Below are positions 15,673 to 23,228 of a DNA stretch of 64,000 nucleotides, piece after piece (position 1 is the stretch's first letter; every line of letters begins with the position of its first letter). Location of the stretch: the NCBI RefSeq assembly GCF_000503775.1, contig NZ_KI629782.1, positions 2,317,079-2,381,078 of the forward strand. Reading direction: 5' to 3'. Position numbers and translations under genes: made by a program. The stretch comes from Brevibacillus panacihumi W25. Its GTDB lineage: Bacteria; Bacillota; Bacilli; Brevibacillales; Brevibacillaceae. The notes beneath the pieces are model-generated. The model searched no databases and was not told the DNA's origin. It was given only the letters and a program-made list of their open reading frames with translations.

Positions 15673-17037
15673 ATGAACAAATCCTGGCTCAGATCGGCCA
15701 TTCTCTTTGCTCTCTTGACCAGCGGATGCGGACTGGTCGAGACTCCCAACGAATTGATGCGGGCTCCATCCTCGGATAGCGACCAGAAGAGCATCAATCA
15801 GGCGATCATGCAGTATTTGCCGGCGGGCTCGCAGCTGACCGTTCCCCTGAACCCTGATGAGTCAAGCGCGGTCTCGTTGAGAGATCTGGACGCAGATGGC
15901 ATCCCGGAGGCTGTCGCCTTTTATAAAACGGAAAAAAATGATTACGAGATCGGGGTTTTGATCCTGACCCAGAACAAGGGGCACTGGGAGAAGCTGACCT
16001 CATTCAGCAACATCGGGAACAGGCTGGATTTCGTCCAATTCGACGACCTAACCGGCGACAACCAGCCGGAGATCCTGATCGGCTTGGGGGCTGGCGACGA
16101 TCTCAACAAGGAGCTCTCCATCTACTCCCTGGAGCAAGGACGACTTCAAGAGCAGATAAAACTGCCCTATTCGGTCCTGGCAGTCGGTGATTTGGATCAG
16201 GATGGCAAAGCTGAATTGGCTGTCATCGTTCATGATCACGACAAGCTTGTCTCCACCCTACATCTGTACGGTGTAACCGACCAAAAAATGACCAAGCTGG
16301 CCGAGCAGACATTGGACGGACACGTGAACGGCTACGACCAGGCTTTGATCGGCAAAGCATCCCACGATAAGAACGGACTTTTCATTGAAGCCGGGCTAGG
16401 TGCCCACTCCGCCTCGACAGACCTGTGGATCTGGGAGGACGGCAAGCTGCGCAATCCGCTCGCCAGGAACAACAGCGAGATGGAAATGACTTTTAAGCCC
16501 TATCCCTTGTTAAGCGAAGATATCAACCAGGACGGTCTGATTGAGATCGGCATTCATACCCAGCCTCCTGGAACCGAAGACTTGCCGATGTACGCCATCC
16601 CTTGGATCGCCTCCTACTTTCAGTGGGATGGAAAAGACGGATTGGCACATATAGAAGACCATTACCAGAATTACGATTTCGGACTGGATTTTCGCATTCC
16701 GGACAAATGGGCTGGAAAATTCACAGTAGCGAACGAGCCGCAAAACGAACCGCAGATGACGACTTTTTACTATTACCAGGAAGCGACAGGCGAAAAGCTG
16801 CCACTCCTTACTTTGCAGGCTGTACCGCAGCAGGAATGGAGTAAAGCAGCTGAGAAATGGGAACAACAGCAGCGTTCCTACGTCATATTAAAAGAGGGCG
16901 GAAAAACGGTTCATGTGGCGATTCAACCAGAAATGCCTTCCAAGATGAGCGCTTCCACCCGGGAGGTCTATTCCTCCATGCTGCTGTCAACGGAAGAGAT
17001 TCGCCAGTTCTACCGCCCATTGCAGATGCCTCTATAG
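15673..17037 (+). CDS. Lipoprotein with FG-GAP/VCBS-like repeats
   Basis: A 454-residue lipoprotein: a hydrophobic signal with lipobox LTSGC (Cys19), then repeated calcium-binding-like loops DLDADGIPE, DLTGDNQPE, DLDQDGKAE and DINQDGLIE spaced as in integrin-type FG-GAP/VCBS propeller blades. The C-terminal 130 residues form a separate region containing YQNYDFGLDFRIPDKW. It should sit outside the membrane. ATG 15673 follows AAGGAACCTTACAC. It is the first gene of an operon with an OmpR-type regulator and a kinase, so it is a good candidate sensor accessory. Function is otherwise unknown. Confidence 0.85.
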   Translation: MNKSWLRSAILFALLTSGCGLVETPNELMRAPSSDSDQKSINQAIMQYLPAGSQLTVPLNPDESSAVSLRDLDADGIPEAVAFYKTEKNDYEIGVLILTQNKGHWEKLTSFSNIGNRLDFVQFDDLTGDNQPEILIGLGAGDDLNKELSIYSLEQGRLQEQIKLPYSVLAVGDLDQDGKAELAVIVHDHDKLVSTLHLYGVTDQKMTKLAEQTLDGHVNGYDQALIGKASHDKNGLFIEAGLGAHSASTDLWIWEDGKLRNPLARNNSEMEMTFKPYPLLSEDINQDGLIEIGIHTQPPGTEDLPMYAIPWIASYFQWDGKDGLAHIEDHYQNYDFGLDFRIPDKWAGKFTVANEPQNEPQMTTFYYYQEATGEKLPLLTLQAVPQQEWSKAAEKWEQQQRSYVILKEGGKTVHVAIQPEMPSKMSASTREVYSSMLLSTEEIRQFYRPLQMPL

Positions 17038-17081
17038 CGGTCAGGCCGAGTACAGATTCAATAGACAAGGAGAATGACCGG

Positions 17082-17795
17082 ATGAAAGTCTTACTGCTGG
17101 AAGATGAAAAATCGATTCGCGATTTCGTCAGGATCAATCTGTGTCGCGAAAACTACGATGTCATAGAAGCTGCGACCGGTGAAGAAGCGCTTGAGCTGGC
17201 CGACAGCCAACCCGACATTGAGATTGCGATCCTCGATGTCATGCTGCCCGGCATCGACGGCTTCGAGGTATGCGGACGATTGCGCGAAAAATACCCGCGC
17301 ATGGGCATTATCATGCTGACGGCCAAGAGCCAGGAAGCCGACAAGGTCCTGGGGCTGGGATACGGCGCAGACGACTATATGAGCAAGCCGTTCAGTCCTG
17401 CTGAGTTGATCGCGCGCGTCAAAGCTTTGCATCGCCGGCTCTCCCCCACAGCAACACCGGCCCCAGAAGAGAAAAATAGGATCGACCTCTGCCCCTTTAC
17501 CTTGCTGCTGGACGAACGCCGGCTGATCAAAAAGGAGCAGGAATTCATTCTGACACCCAAGGAATTCGCCATCATCAAGCTGCTCGGCGAAAATGCCAAC
17601 AAAGCGATCAGTCGCGATGAGATTCTGTCGAATGTATGGGGGCAATTTTTCGTCGGAGACTTGAAGGTAGTCGATGTCAATATCCGCCGCATCCGACAAA
17701 AAATCGAGCTTGATCCTGCTCACCCCGTCTACCTGGAAACTGTATGGGGCTATGGCTATCTTTGGCGAAAGGATCACACCGATGCGAGGAATTAG
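17082..17795 (+). CDS. OmpR/PhoB-family response regulator
   Basis: A 237-residue regulator. Receiver domain 1-115 with acidic residues in LLLEDEKS and the phospho-acceptor Asp52 in ILDVMLPGIDGF, Thr in MLTAKS and Lys in MSKPFSPAEL. A C-terminal winged helix runs from about 140 to 232 (FILTPKEFAIIKLL, VDVNIRRIRQKIE, VWGYGYLW). ATG 17082 is 9 bases after AAGGAG. An earlier in-frame ATG at 16857 lies inside the lipoprotein gene and is rejected. It overlaps the kinase gene by 14 bp, so the two are translated together. Confidence 0.93.
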   Translation: MKVLLLEDEKSIRDFVRINLCRENYDVIEAATGEEALELADSQPDIEIAILDVMLPGIDGFEVCGRLREKYPRMGIIMLTAKSQEADKVLGLGYGADDYMSKPFSPAELIARVKALHRRLSPTATPAPEEKNRIDLCPFTLLLDERRLIKKEQEFILTPKEFAIIKLLGENANKAISRDEILSNVWGQFFVGDLKVVDVNIRRIRQKIELDPAHPVYLETVWGYGYLWRKDHTDARN

Positions 17796-19185
17796 AAGCC
17801 GCATGATCATCCATTTCGGACTGATCCTCCTCTTGATCGTCCTGCTTCTCGAGGGCTTGTTTTACTGGGCGGTTCACACCTACTATTTCGGGACAGCGAC
17901 GGAAGCTCTGGTGACCCGAACGGAGACCTTTACCACCTTTATCAACAAGTACACGGCAGATTACAATCTCAAGCGAAAGACCCGCTACATCCTGGAGAGC
18001 ATCCAACCGGATGAATACGCCAAGATCGAGGTCCTGGACGTAAACGGGAAGCTGATTCTCAACTCGTATGGCTTCCAGACCGGCGAGATCATCAGGACCC
18101 CTGACGTAGAGGAAGCTTTGCTGGGGAAAACCGGCCTGTACATCGGGAAAACTCCGCAATCCCGGGAGCGCGTGATCGCCGTATCCGATACACTCACCCA
18201 TGCAGGCGACTACGTAGGCGTGCTGCGCTACTCCATCTCGGCTGAGCCGCTTTATCACGCGGTCAATCGGATTGCCCTCTACGGCGCGGGAGTAGGCATC
18301 GTCGTCATTCTGCTGGCGATGATGCTTAGCTTGATCATTGCCAAGCGCATCGTAGACCCGATCGAGGATCTGACCAAAGCCGCGATCCAGATGGCAAAAG
18401 GGAACTACTCGGTACGGGCGGCCAAGCGCTTTGACGACGAGGTCGGGACGCTGGCAGACACCTTCAATTACATGGCCGCAGAAATCGGAAAAAACGAGAA
18501 ACTGAAAAACGACTTTATCTCCTCCGTTTCCCATGAGCTGCGCACTCCCTTGACGTCTATCAAGGGATGGGGGGAAACTCTGATCTCAGGCGGGCTGAAA
18601 GACCAGGAAGAAACCATGCTCGGTCTGGAGGTCATCTCCAAAGAGACCGATCGGCTGATCGGCCTCGTGGAGGATTTGCTGGACTTTTCCAAGTTTCAGT
18701 CTGCGGAGATAAAGCTGTGTCAAGAACGAATGGACATGCGCGAATTGCTGGAGGATTTGTACGTGCAATTTACGATTCCCGCCCAGGAAAAACAGATCGC
18801 TCTGCGATTGGAGCTGCCGGATAATCCCTTGACCGTGATGGGCGATCCCAATCGTCTCAAGCAGGTATTCGTCAACCTGCTGGACAATGCTCTGAAATTC
18901 ACGCCGCCAAGCGGGAAAATCTCTGTGTCTGCATCCGATCAAAACGGACGTCTGACCATCCTTGTCTCTGACACGGGGGAGGGAATCGCCCCAGAGGACC
19001 TTGCATATGTCACAGGGAAGTTCTACAAAGGCCGTTCCAAGCTCTCCGGCAGCGGTCTGGGACTCGCGATTTGCAAGGAGATTGTACAGTTGCATACGGG
19101 ACGTTTTGCTGTCTCCAGCATACTGGGCAAGGGTACGACGATTACGGTCGAACTTCCGTTGGCCCCGTCCACGAAAAAAGGGTAG
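17782..19185 (+). CDS. Membrane sensor histidine kinase
   Basis: A 467-residue kinase. Transmembrane helices lie at about 11-30 and 165-190 and enclose an extracellular sensor of about 135 residues. Then come HAMP (RIVDPIEDLTKAAIQMAKGN), HisKA with SSVSHELRTPLTS near residue 250, and HATPase_c with LLDNALKFTPPSG, DTGEGI and GSGLGLAICKEI. It would phosphorylate the upstream regulator. The start is ATG 17782, overlapping the end of the regulator gene. The signal is unknown, and the lipoprotein in the same operon may take part in sensing. Confidence 0.93.
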   Translation: MRGIRSRMIIHFGLILLLIVLLLEGLFYWAVHTYYFGTATEALVTRTETFTTFINKYTADYNLKRKTRYILESIQPDEYAKIEVLDVNGKLILNSYGFQTGEIIRTPDVEEALLGKTGLYIGKTPQSRERVIAVSDTLTHAGDYVGVLRYSISAEPLYHAVNRIALYGAGVGIVVILLAMMLSLIIAKRIVDPIEDLTKAAIQMAKGNYSVRAAKRFDDEVGTLADTFNYMAAEIGKNEKLKNDFISSVSHELRTPLTSIKGWGETLISGGLKDQEETMLGLEVISKETDRLIGLVEDLLDFSKFQSAEIKLCQERMDMRELLEDLYVQFTIPAQEKQIALRLELPDNPLTVMGDPNRLKQVFVNLLDNALKFTPPSGKISVSASDQNGRLTILVSDTGEGIAPEDLAYVTGKFYKGRSKLSGSGLGLAICKEIVQLHTGRFAVSSILGKGTTITVELPLAPSTKKG

Positions 19186-19212
19186 GAAACCCATAGGTCC
19201 CCTGCCCTTTTT
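19174..19212. terminator. Terminator between convergent genes
   Basis: AAAAAAGGG-T-AGG pairs with CCC-CTG-CCCTTTTT, overlapping the end of the kinase gene and preceding the nitroreductase stop on the other strand. Confidence 0.65.
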
Positions 19213-19216
19213 GTCA

Positions 19217-19855
19217 TTAGGATGTAAACTGGTTTTCAATCACCAATTGAGTCAGATCGAAGCGATCGCTTGGATGAGCGGCCGCGCTGGCCTTGCCCAA
19301 CGTAATCATCAACGTCGGCAAATAGCGAGCCGGGATATTCAGCGCTTCAATCAAAGCGTCGCGGTTAAAGCCCCCCATCGGGCAGGTATCGTACCCTTTG
19401 GCTTTCGCCGCGAGCATGAGCTGCATCGCCGCAAAAGACGCATTGCGGATCGCTTCATCACGGGCCAGGGCGGGATTCGATGCATAGGCCCCCTCAATCT
19501 GCCCGATCAGGGTATCTGCTACCTGCTGGCTCATCGCACCTTTGGCGACAGCCCCTTCATAGACAGGACGAGCGGACTTGTCTGCCTCCAAATCTCCCAG
19601 TATGATAATGGTGGCATAAGCGTCTACCACCTGTTGCTGTCCATTGGCAATCGGCAGCAGTTTTTCTTTGACAGCCTGATCCGTCACCACGAGAAAACGC
19701 CAGTGCTGCAGGTTCCAGGAAGACGGTGCCTGGGCTGCCAAGCGCAGGATCTCCTGCAAATCTTCCTTGGGTATGACGGCTTGAGGATCGTATTTACGCA
19801 CACTATGACGAGCTTCGATCACTTGTTCCAATGTCAACAAATCGGTCTGCAACAT
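19217..19855 (-). CDS. NAD(P)H-dependent nitroreductase family protein
   Basis: A 212-residue FMN-dependent nitroreductase. The N-terminal ARHSVRKYDP (FMN phosphate binding), APSSWNLQHWRFLVV, the NASFAAMQLMLAAKAKGYDT helix and CPMGGFNRDALIEALNIP are characteristic. These dimers reduce nitro-aromatics or quinones with NAD(P)H. ATG 19855 has AGGAGG upstream. A promoter with TTGCAA and TACAAT lies at 19896-19924. It is divergent from the SDR gene; the shared 107-bp region may hold a common operator. Substrate not predictable. Confidence 0.88.
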   Translation of the reverse strand: MLQTDLLTLEQVIEARHSVRKYDPQAVIPKEDLQEILRLAAQAPSSWNLQHWRFLVVTDQAVKEKLLPIANGQQQVVDAYATIIILGDLEADKSARPVYEGAVAKGAMSQQVADTLIGQIEGAYASNPALARDEAIRNASFAAMQLMLAAKAKGYDTCPMGGFNRDALIEALNIPARYLPTLMITLGKASAAAHPSDRFDLTQLVIENQFTS

Positions 19856-19895
19856 TACATTCAGCCTCCTAATGGTTTGCCCTAACTAGTTCCTA

Positions 19896-19924
19896 ATTGT
19901 AATTTACTTACTTTTTGTTTGCAA
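19896..19924 (-). promoter_or_regulatory. Nitroreductase promoter
   Basis: On the minus strand TTGCAA (19919-19924) and TACAAT (19896-19901) are spaced by 17 bp, 41 bp before the start codon. Confidence 0.6.
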
Positions 19925-19962
19925 CTATTTTTATTATATTTTATCAGTTAGGAGGAACATAG

Positions 19963-20721
19963 ATGCAATTACTCAATCAAGTCGTAATCGTCACTGGCAG
20001 CGGGCAAGGAATCGGGCGCGCTGTCGCTGCGATGTATGCTGCCCACGGCGCGCATGTCGTCATTGCCGAGCGCGACCCGCAAGCAGGAGAAGCGGCCGCC
20101 AATACCATCCAGCAAACGCATGCTGCCGCAGGGGGCAGTGCCGTTTTTCACCCCGTCGATGTCAGCCAGCCGAAGCAAATCGAAGACCTGATGCGTATGG
20201 TGGATGATCGATGGGGACGTCTGGATGTATTGGTGAACAATGCTGGAATCAGCGCCTGGGAATCTCCCTACGACCTGTCTGTAGAAGCTTGGGATCGGAT
20301 TCTCAACACTAATCTGCGCAGCGTGTTCCTAGCCTCGCGGGAAGCGGCACGGATTATGCGACACAACGGCGGCGGCGCGATCATCAATCTCGCTTCCACG
20401 CGCGCCCATCAATCCGAACCCAACACAGAGGCTTACGCTGCATCCAAGGGCGGCATCCTCGCTCTGACCCATGCGCTCGCGGTTTCCCTTTCCCCCGACC
20501 GCATCACGGTGAACGCGATCTCTCCCGGCTGGATTGAAACGGGTGATTACGCAGAGCTGCGAGATGAGGATCATGCCCAGCATCCTGCGGGCCGCGTCGG
20601 TCGTCCGGATGACATTGCCCGCGCCTGCCTGTTCCTGACACAAAAGGAAAATGACTTTATCACAGGCACAGAGCTCGTCATCGACGGCGGGATGACACGC
20701 AAGATGATCTACGCTCCGTAA
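19963..20721 (+). CDS. Short-chain dehydrogenase/reductase
   Basis: A 252-residue classical SDR. TGSGQGIG (11-18) binds the dinucleotide, followed by NNAGIS and the catalytic Ser in INLAST and Tyr/Lys in YAASKGG. The C-terminus TELVIDGGMTRKMIY is typical of the family. The acidic residue after the second strand (IAERD) suggests NAD(H) preference. ATG 19963 follows TTAGGAGGAACATAG. It is divergent from the nitroreductase. The substrate is unknown; glucose/ribitol dehydrogenase-like and beta-ketoacyl reductase-like roles are both possible. Confidence 0.88.
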   Translation: MQLLNQVVIVTGSGQGIGRAVAAMYAAHGAHVVIAERDPQAGEAAANTIQQTHAAAGGSAVFHPVDVSQPKQIEDLMRMVDDRWGRLDVLVNNAGISAWESPYDLSVEAWDRILNTNLRSVFLASREAARIMRHNGGGAIINLASTRAHQSEPNTEAYAASKGGILALTHALAVSLSPDRITVNAISPGWIETGDYAELRDEDHAQHPAGRVGRPDDIARACLFLTQKENDFITGTELVIDGGMTRKMIYAP

Positions 20722-20786
20722 TCAGCCAAACCATTCCCCTCCTCCATGAATACCCTATGGGTAATACAGAATAAAGGAGGAGTCCT

Positions 20787-20888
20787 ATGCCGTTTGAAGA
20801 AGAAGACCTGAAGGTGATCGCTCTGTGGCTGCTTGCGATCGGTTTTTTAATCCTCGCCATTCTCGCCTGGCAAGAGCTTTTGTATTGA
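20787..20888 (+). CDS. 33-residue single-helix membrane protein
   Basis: ATG 20787 follows AAAGGAGGAGTCCT. The ORF encodes MPFEEEDLKVIALWLLAIGF and continues as one hydrophobic helix, ending in WQELLY. A terminator follows 16 bp after the stop. The acidic head and single helix suggest a small membrane protein. It is 65 bp after the SDR gene and may be its last cistron. Confidence 0.6.
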   Translation: MPFEEEDLKVIALWLLAIGFLILAILAWQELLY

Positions 20889-20904
20889 ATCAATAGCGAA
20901 CCAA

Positions 20905-20950
20905 GGGAGTCCCGAATACCATAACAGGTTCGGGGCGCCCTTCTTCTTTT
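20905..20950 (+). terminator. Terminator after the 33-residue ORF
   Basis: GGG-AGT-CCCGAA pairs with TTCGGG-GCG-CCC, then TTCTTCTTTT. Confidence 0.6.
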
Positions 20951-21024
20951 CATCGGCATTAGATTCCCCTATTTCGTCACGTCTTCGATGCTTGTCCCCA
21001 CTAGGAAGTTATGGTATCGTATTC

Positions 21025-21044
21025 TAGACCGAACGTTCTGTTTA
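21025..21044. promoter_or_regulatory. TetR-type operator candidate
   Basis: TAGACCGAAC/GTTCTGTTTA is a 20-bp palindrome with two arm mismatches, resembling the TAGACCG-type sites of LmrA/QacR-like regulators. It lies 27 bp before the TetR gene, so autoregulation is likely. Confidence 0.5.
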
Positions 21045-21070
21045 TATGAAATGGAAGGAAATGATGGTCT

Positions 21071-21733
21071 ATTCGTACAAAAGGTTCGCGTTCGCGTGGC
21101 AATACAGAAACAAAGCAACGAATAGCACTCGTATCCAAAGATCTGTTTTCACTAAAGGGCTATCTCGGAACTTCGATTGAGGATATTATCGCTGCCTCTG
21201 GAAGCAGTAAAGGCAACCTCTACTACCACTTTAAGAGCAAGGAAGGATTGTTCCTTTATTTGCTGGAGGAACAGGTAGATGAGTGGATCGAGCAGTGGTC
21301 TGCCAAAGAGCTGCGATACGGTTCAGCGGTAGAAAAATTATACGGGCTTGCGGATCACGTCGCCGAAGATTTTCAGAACCCGCTCATCCGTGCAGCCGAT
21401 GAATTCCGCGCCAGCGAGGCTGCTGCGCCCGCTGTCAGTGAGCAAATCATGTTGGCTGTCCAGCGTCAGCGCAGGATTTTTCACTCTGTTCTGCAGGAGG
21501 CCATCGACGAAGGCGTGATTCACCCTCGGCATGACCCGGACCAGCTCGCACAGATTCTTTATGCCGTCTTTGCGGGCTTGAACACTGCACGCCATGAACC
21601 CCTTGCCGCCCCCATCGAGCTTCATCGTATGGCGGTCGCGGTTTTTTTGCACGGAACAACGCTAGAAGCTGCTCCCCTCGAGCTACATATCGTGCCTGAG
21701 AGCGCCCGCAATCAAACTTCAGACAAACCTTAG
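21071..21733 (+). CDS. TetR-family regulator with non-standard start
   Basis: The frame encodes a full TetR regulator of about 220 residues: basic arm RTKGSRSRGNTETKQRIALV, helix-turn-helix SIEDIIAASGSSKGNLYYHF, then a helical ligand domain. No ATG, GTG or TTG exists in frame between the stop at 21062 and the DNA-binding domain; the first ATG, at 21248, would remove that domain. An ATT at 21071, 10 bases after AAGGAA, is the best start. Alternatively a one-base indel separates ATG 21064 from the frame. The stop lies next to the ctaB ribosome site, so both genes form one operon. A palindrome upstream suggests autoregulation. Confidence 0.75.
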   Translation: MRTKGSRSRGNTETKQRIALVSKDLFSLKGYLGTSIEDIIAASGSSKGNLYYHFKSKEGLFLYLLEEQVDEWIEQWSAKELRYGSAVEKLYGLADHVAEDFQNPLIRAADEFRASEAAAPAVSEQIMLAVQRQRRIFHSVLQEAIDEGVIHPRHDPDQLAQILYAVFAGLNTARHEPLAAPIELHRMAVAVFLHGTTLEAAPLELHIVPESARNQTSDKP

Positions 21734-21743
21734 GAGGTGCACT

Positions 21744-22601
21744 GTGCTAAAAGATCTTGTGGCCCTGACAAAGCCGCGTATCATTCGATTGAATGCCATT
21801 GCAGCATTTGGCGGTTATTGGGTCGCTTCCAAATGGAATATTGATGGTTGGACCTTTTTGTGGATGCTCCTCGGCTCCGCGTTGACGATGGCATCCGCCT
21901 GTGTGTTCAACAACTTCCTGGACCGGGACTTCGATAAAAAAATGGCCCGTACCCGCGATCGAGCCCTGCCCCAAGGGAGGATGCAGCCGCAAAGCGTGCT
22001 CATCTACGCGATTATCCTTGGCATAGCCGGTTTGGCCGTGTTGTTCGGGCTTGTCAATGCTTTGACCGGATGGCTTGGTCTGTTGGGAATATTCGTCTAT
22101 GTCGTGATCTATACCATGTGGTTGAAGCGAAATTCGACCTGGAGTACCTCCGTCGGCGGCATCTCCGGCGCGATGCCACCTGTTATCGGCTATTGTGCGG
22201 TGACAGGCGAAATCGATGCAGGAGCATGGATCTTGTTTGCCCTGCTGTTCCTTTGGCAGCCCGCTCACTTCTGGTCTCTGGCTATACGCCGTGTAGAAGA
22301 ATACCGGGCAGCAGGATTTCCGCTCCTTCCTGTCGTCAAAGGGATTCTCCGTACAAAAAAACAGATGCTTCCTTATATTTTGCTGCTGTTTCCCGCATCT
22401 ATCCTGATGTATACCTACGGTTATGTCGGCATTTATTTTCTCATCCTCTCCCTCGCTTTGGCGCTGATCTGGCTCGTTCACACGCTGCAGGGCTTCCGCG
22501 CGAAGGATGATGACAGATGGGCAAAGGTTAATTTCATCATCTCGATTAACTACCTGATGATCGTGTTCGTCGTGATGATACTGGATACCACGCATGCTTA
22601 A
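21744..22601 (+). CDS. ctaB: Protoheme IX farnesyltransferase (heme O synthase)
   Basis: A 285-residue UbiA-family membrane enzyme that adds farnesyl to heme B to make heme O for terminal oxidases. The first Asp-rich motif NNFLDRDFDKKMARTRDRAL (about 57-76) and the second region YTMWLKRNSTWSTSVGG are intact, with some nine helices. GTG 21744 lies 6 bases after AGGAGG, 11 bp after the TetR stop. Pairing of heme O synthase with a TetR regulator is uncommon and suggests ligand-controlled heme O production. The ba3-type oxidase genes follow nearby on the opposite strand. Confidence 0.93.
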   Translation: MLKDLVALTKPRIIRLNAIAAFGGYWVASKWNIDGWTFLWMLLGSALTMASACVFNNFLDRDFDKKMARTRDRALPQGRMQPQSVLIYAIILGIAGLAVLFGLVNALTGWLGLLGIFVYVVIYTMWLKRNSTWSTSVGGISGAMPPVIGYCAVTGEIDAGAWILFALLFLWQPAHFWSLAIRRVEEYRAAGFPLLPVVKGILRTKKQMLPYILLLFPASILMYTYGYVGIYFLILSLALALIWLVHTLQGFRAKDDDRWAKVNFIISINYLMIVFVVMILDTTHA

Positions 22602-22630
22602 CGAAAAAAAAACAACACCCAAACAAAGAA

Positions 22631-22732
22631 GCTGACCAAACGGAAATTTTAAAAAGTATAAGGTTCTATAGCAAGGGGGGCGGTAACGTTCCCTTTTTCT
22701 GTTGAACTTGGTCAGCAGAACAAAAACGTTAC
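22631..22732. repeat. Interleaved pair of inverted repeats
   Basis: GCTGACCAA (22631-22639) is the exact complement of TTGGTCAGC (22708-22716), and GTAACGTT (22683-22690) of AACGTTAC (22725-22732). The second pair begins inside the first and ends outside it, so the two pairings would form a pseudoknot in RNA. The segment lies between ctaB and small minus-strand ORFs. I see no coding sequence here. Confidence 0.45.
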
Positions 22733-22758
22733 ATTCGGGGGTATAGGGGCCGAACCCT

Positions 22759-22935
22759 TTATTTGTCATTTGTATCAATAAGCATCTCCGTTAAGAGAAT
22801 AGCCGCGATTAAAGATAAAATTAACTCAACTGTATGATTGGTGTATGTGTTTTCAATTGAAAAAGCACTTGTTATAAAGTGGATAACAAGTGTAAATAGT
22901 ACCACCAAAACTAACTTTAGCACTTTAATATTCAA
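22759..22935 (-). CDS. Small two-helix membrane protein
   Basis: A 58-residue, AT-rich ORF with two hydrophobic helices (VLKLVLVVLFTLVIHFITSA and VELILSLIAAILLTEMLI). The start is taken as TTG 22935, 8 bases after AAGGGGG; a GTG at 22944 falls inside that ribosome site. It follows a 47-codon ORF whose stop lies 21 bp upstream. No family recognised. The low G+C and short genes suggest accessory DNA. Confidence 0.5.
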   Translation of the reverse strand: MNIKVLKLVLVVLFTLVIHFITSAFSIENTYTNHTVELILSLIAAILLTEMLIDTNDK

Positions 22936-22956
22936 CTGATTCACCCCCTTTTCAAA

Positions 22957-23100
22957 TCAGGTAACCAATTCTATTCCAGTAGGAACTTCTTGGACTAGGA
23001 TAGAAAGTACTTTTAATCCAGAGGACGTTCGTACTGTCTGGTATGTTACATGCAGCTCCAATTGGTCCGTATAAATGCCATTTGGAAAAGTGATTCGCAT
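22957..23100 (-). CDS. Putative 47-residue protein
   Basis: ATG 23100 opens 47 codons (MRITFPNGIYTDQLELHVTY, then a segment ending in VQEVPTGIELVT). The ribosome site is weak (GGTGATG). It lies directly before the two-helix ORF in the same direction. The amphipathic beta-like pattern reads like a real small protein, but no relative is recognised. Confidence 0.35.
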   Translation of the reverse strand: MRITFPNGIYTDQLELHVTYQTVRTSSGLKVLSILVQEVPTGIELVT

Positions 23101-23132
23101 TGTTTACAATTCATCACCATTGCTGTGGTGGT

Positions 23133-23160
23133 AAAAAATATAAGCACCGCATAGGTGCTT
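23133..23160 (-). terminator. Oxidase operon terminator
   Basis: On the minus strand AAGCACC-TATGC-GGTGCTT is followed by ATATTTTTT. A second hairpin (23171-23194, GAGGCTG/CAGCCTC) lies between it and the cbaA stop. Confidence 0.65.
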
Positions 23161-23228
23161 TAGATTGTCAGAGGCTGCCCATGTGGACAGCCTCGTTTCT
23201 TTTTAACTATTCATGTTGCCCGCCTCCG

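Noticed and set aside
21747..22778. Minus-strand ORF of 343 codons opposite ctaB
   Set aside because: ctaB is unmistakable on the plus strand; the antisense product is Gln/His/Arg-rich without recognisable domains.
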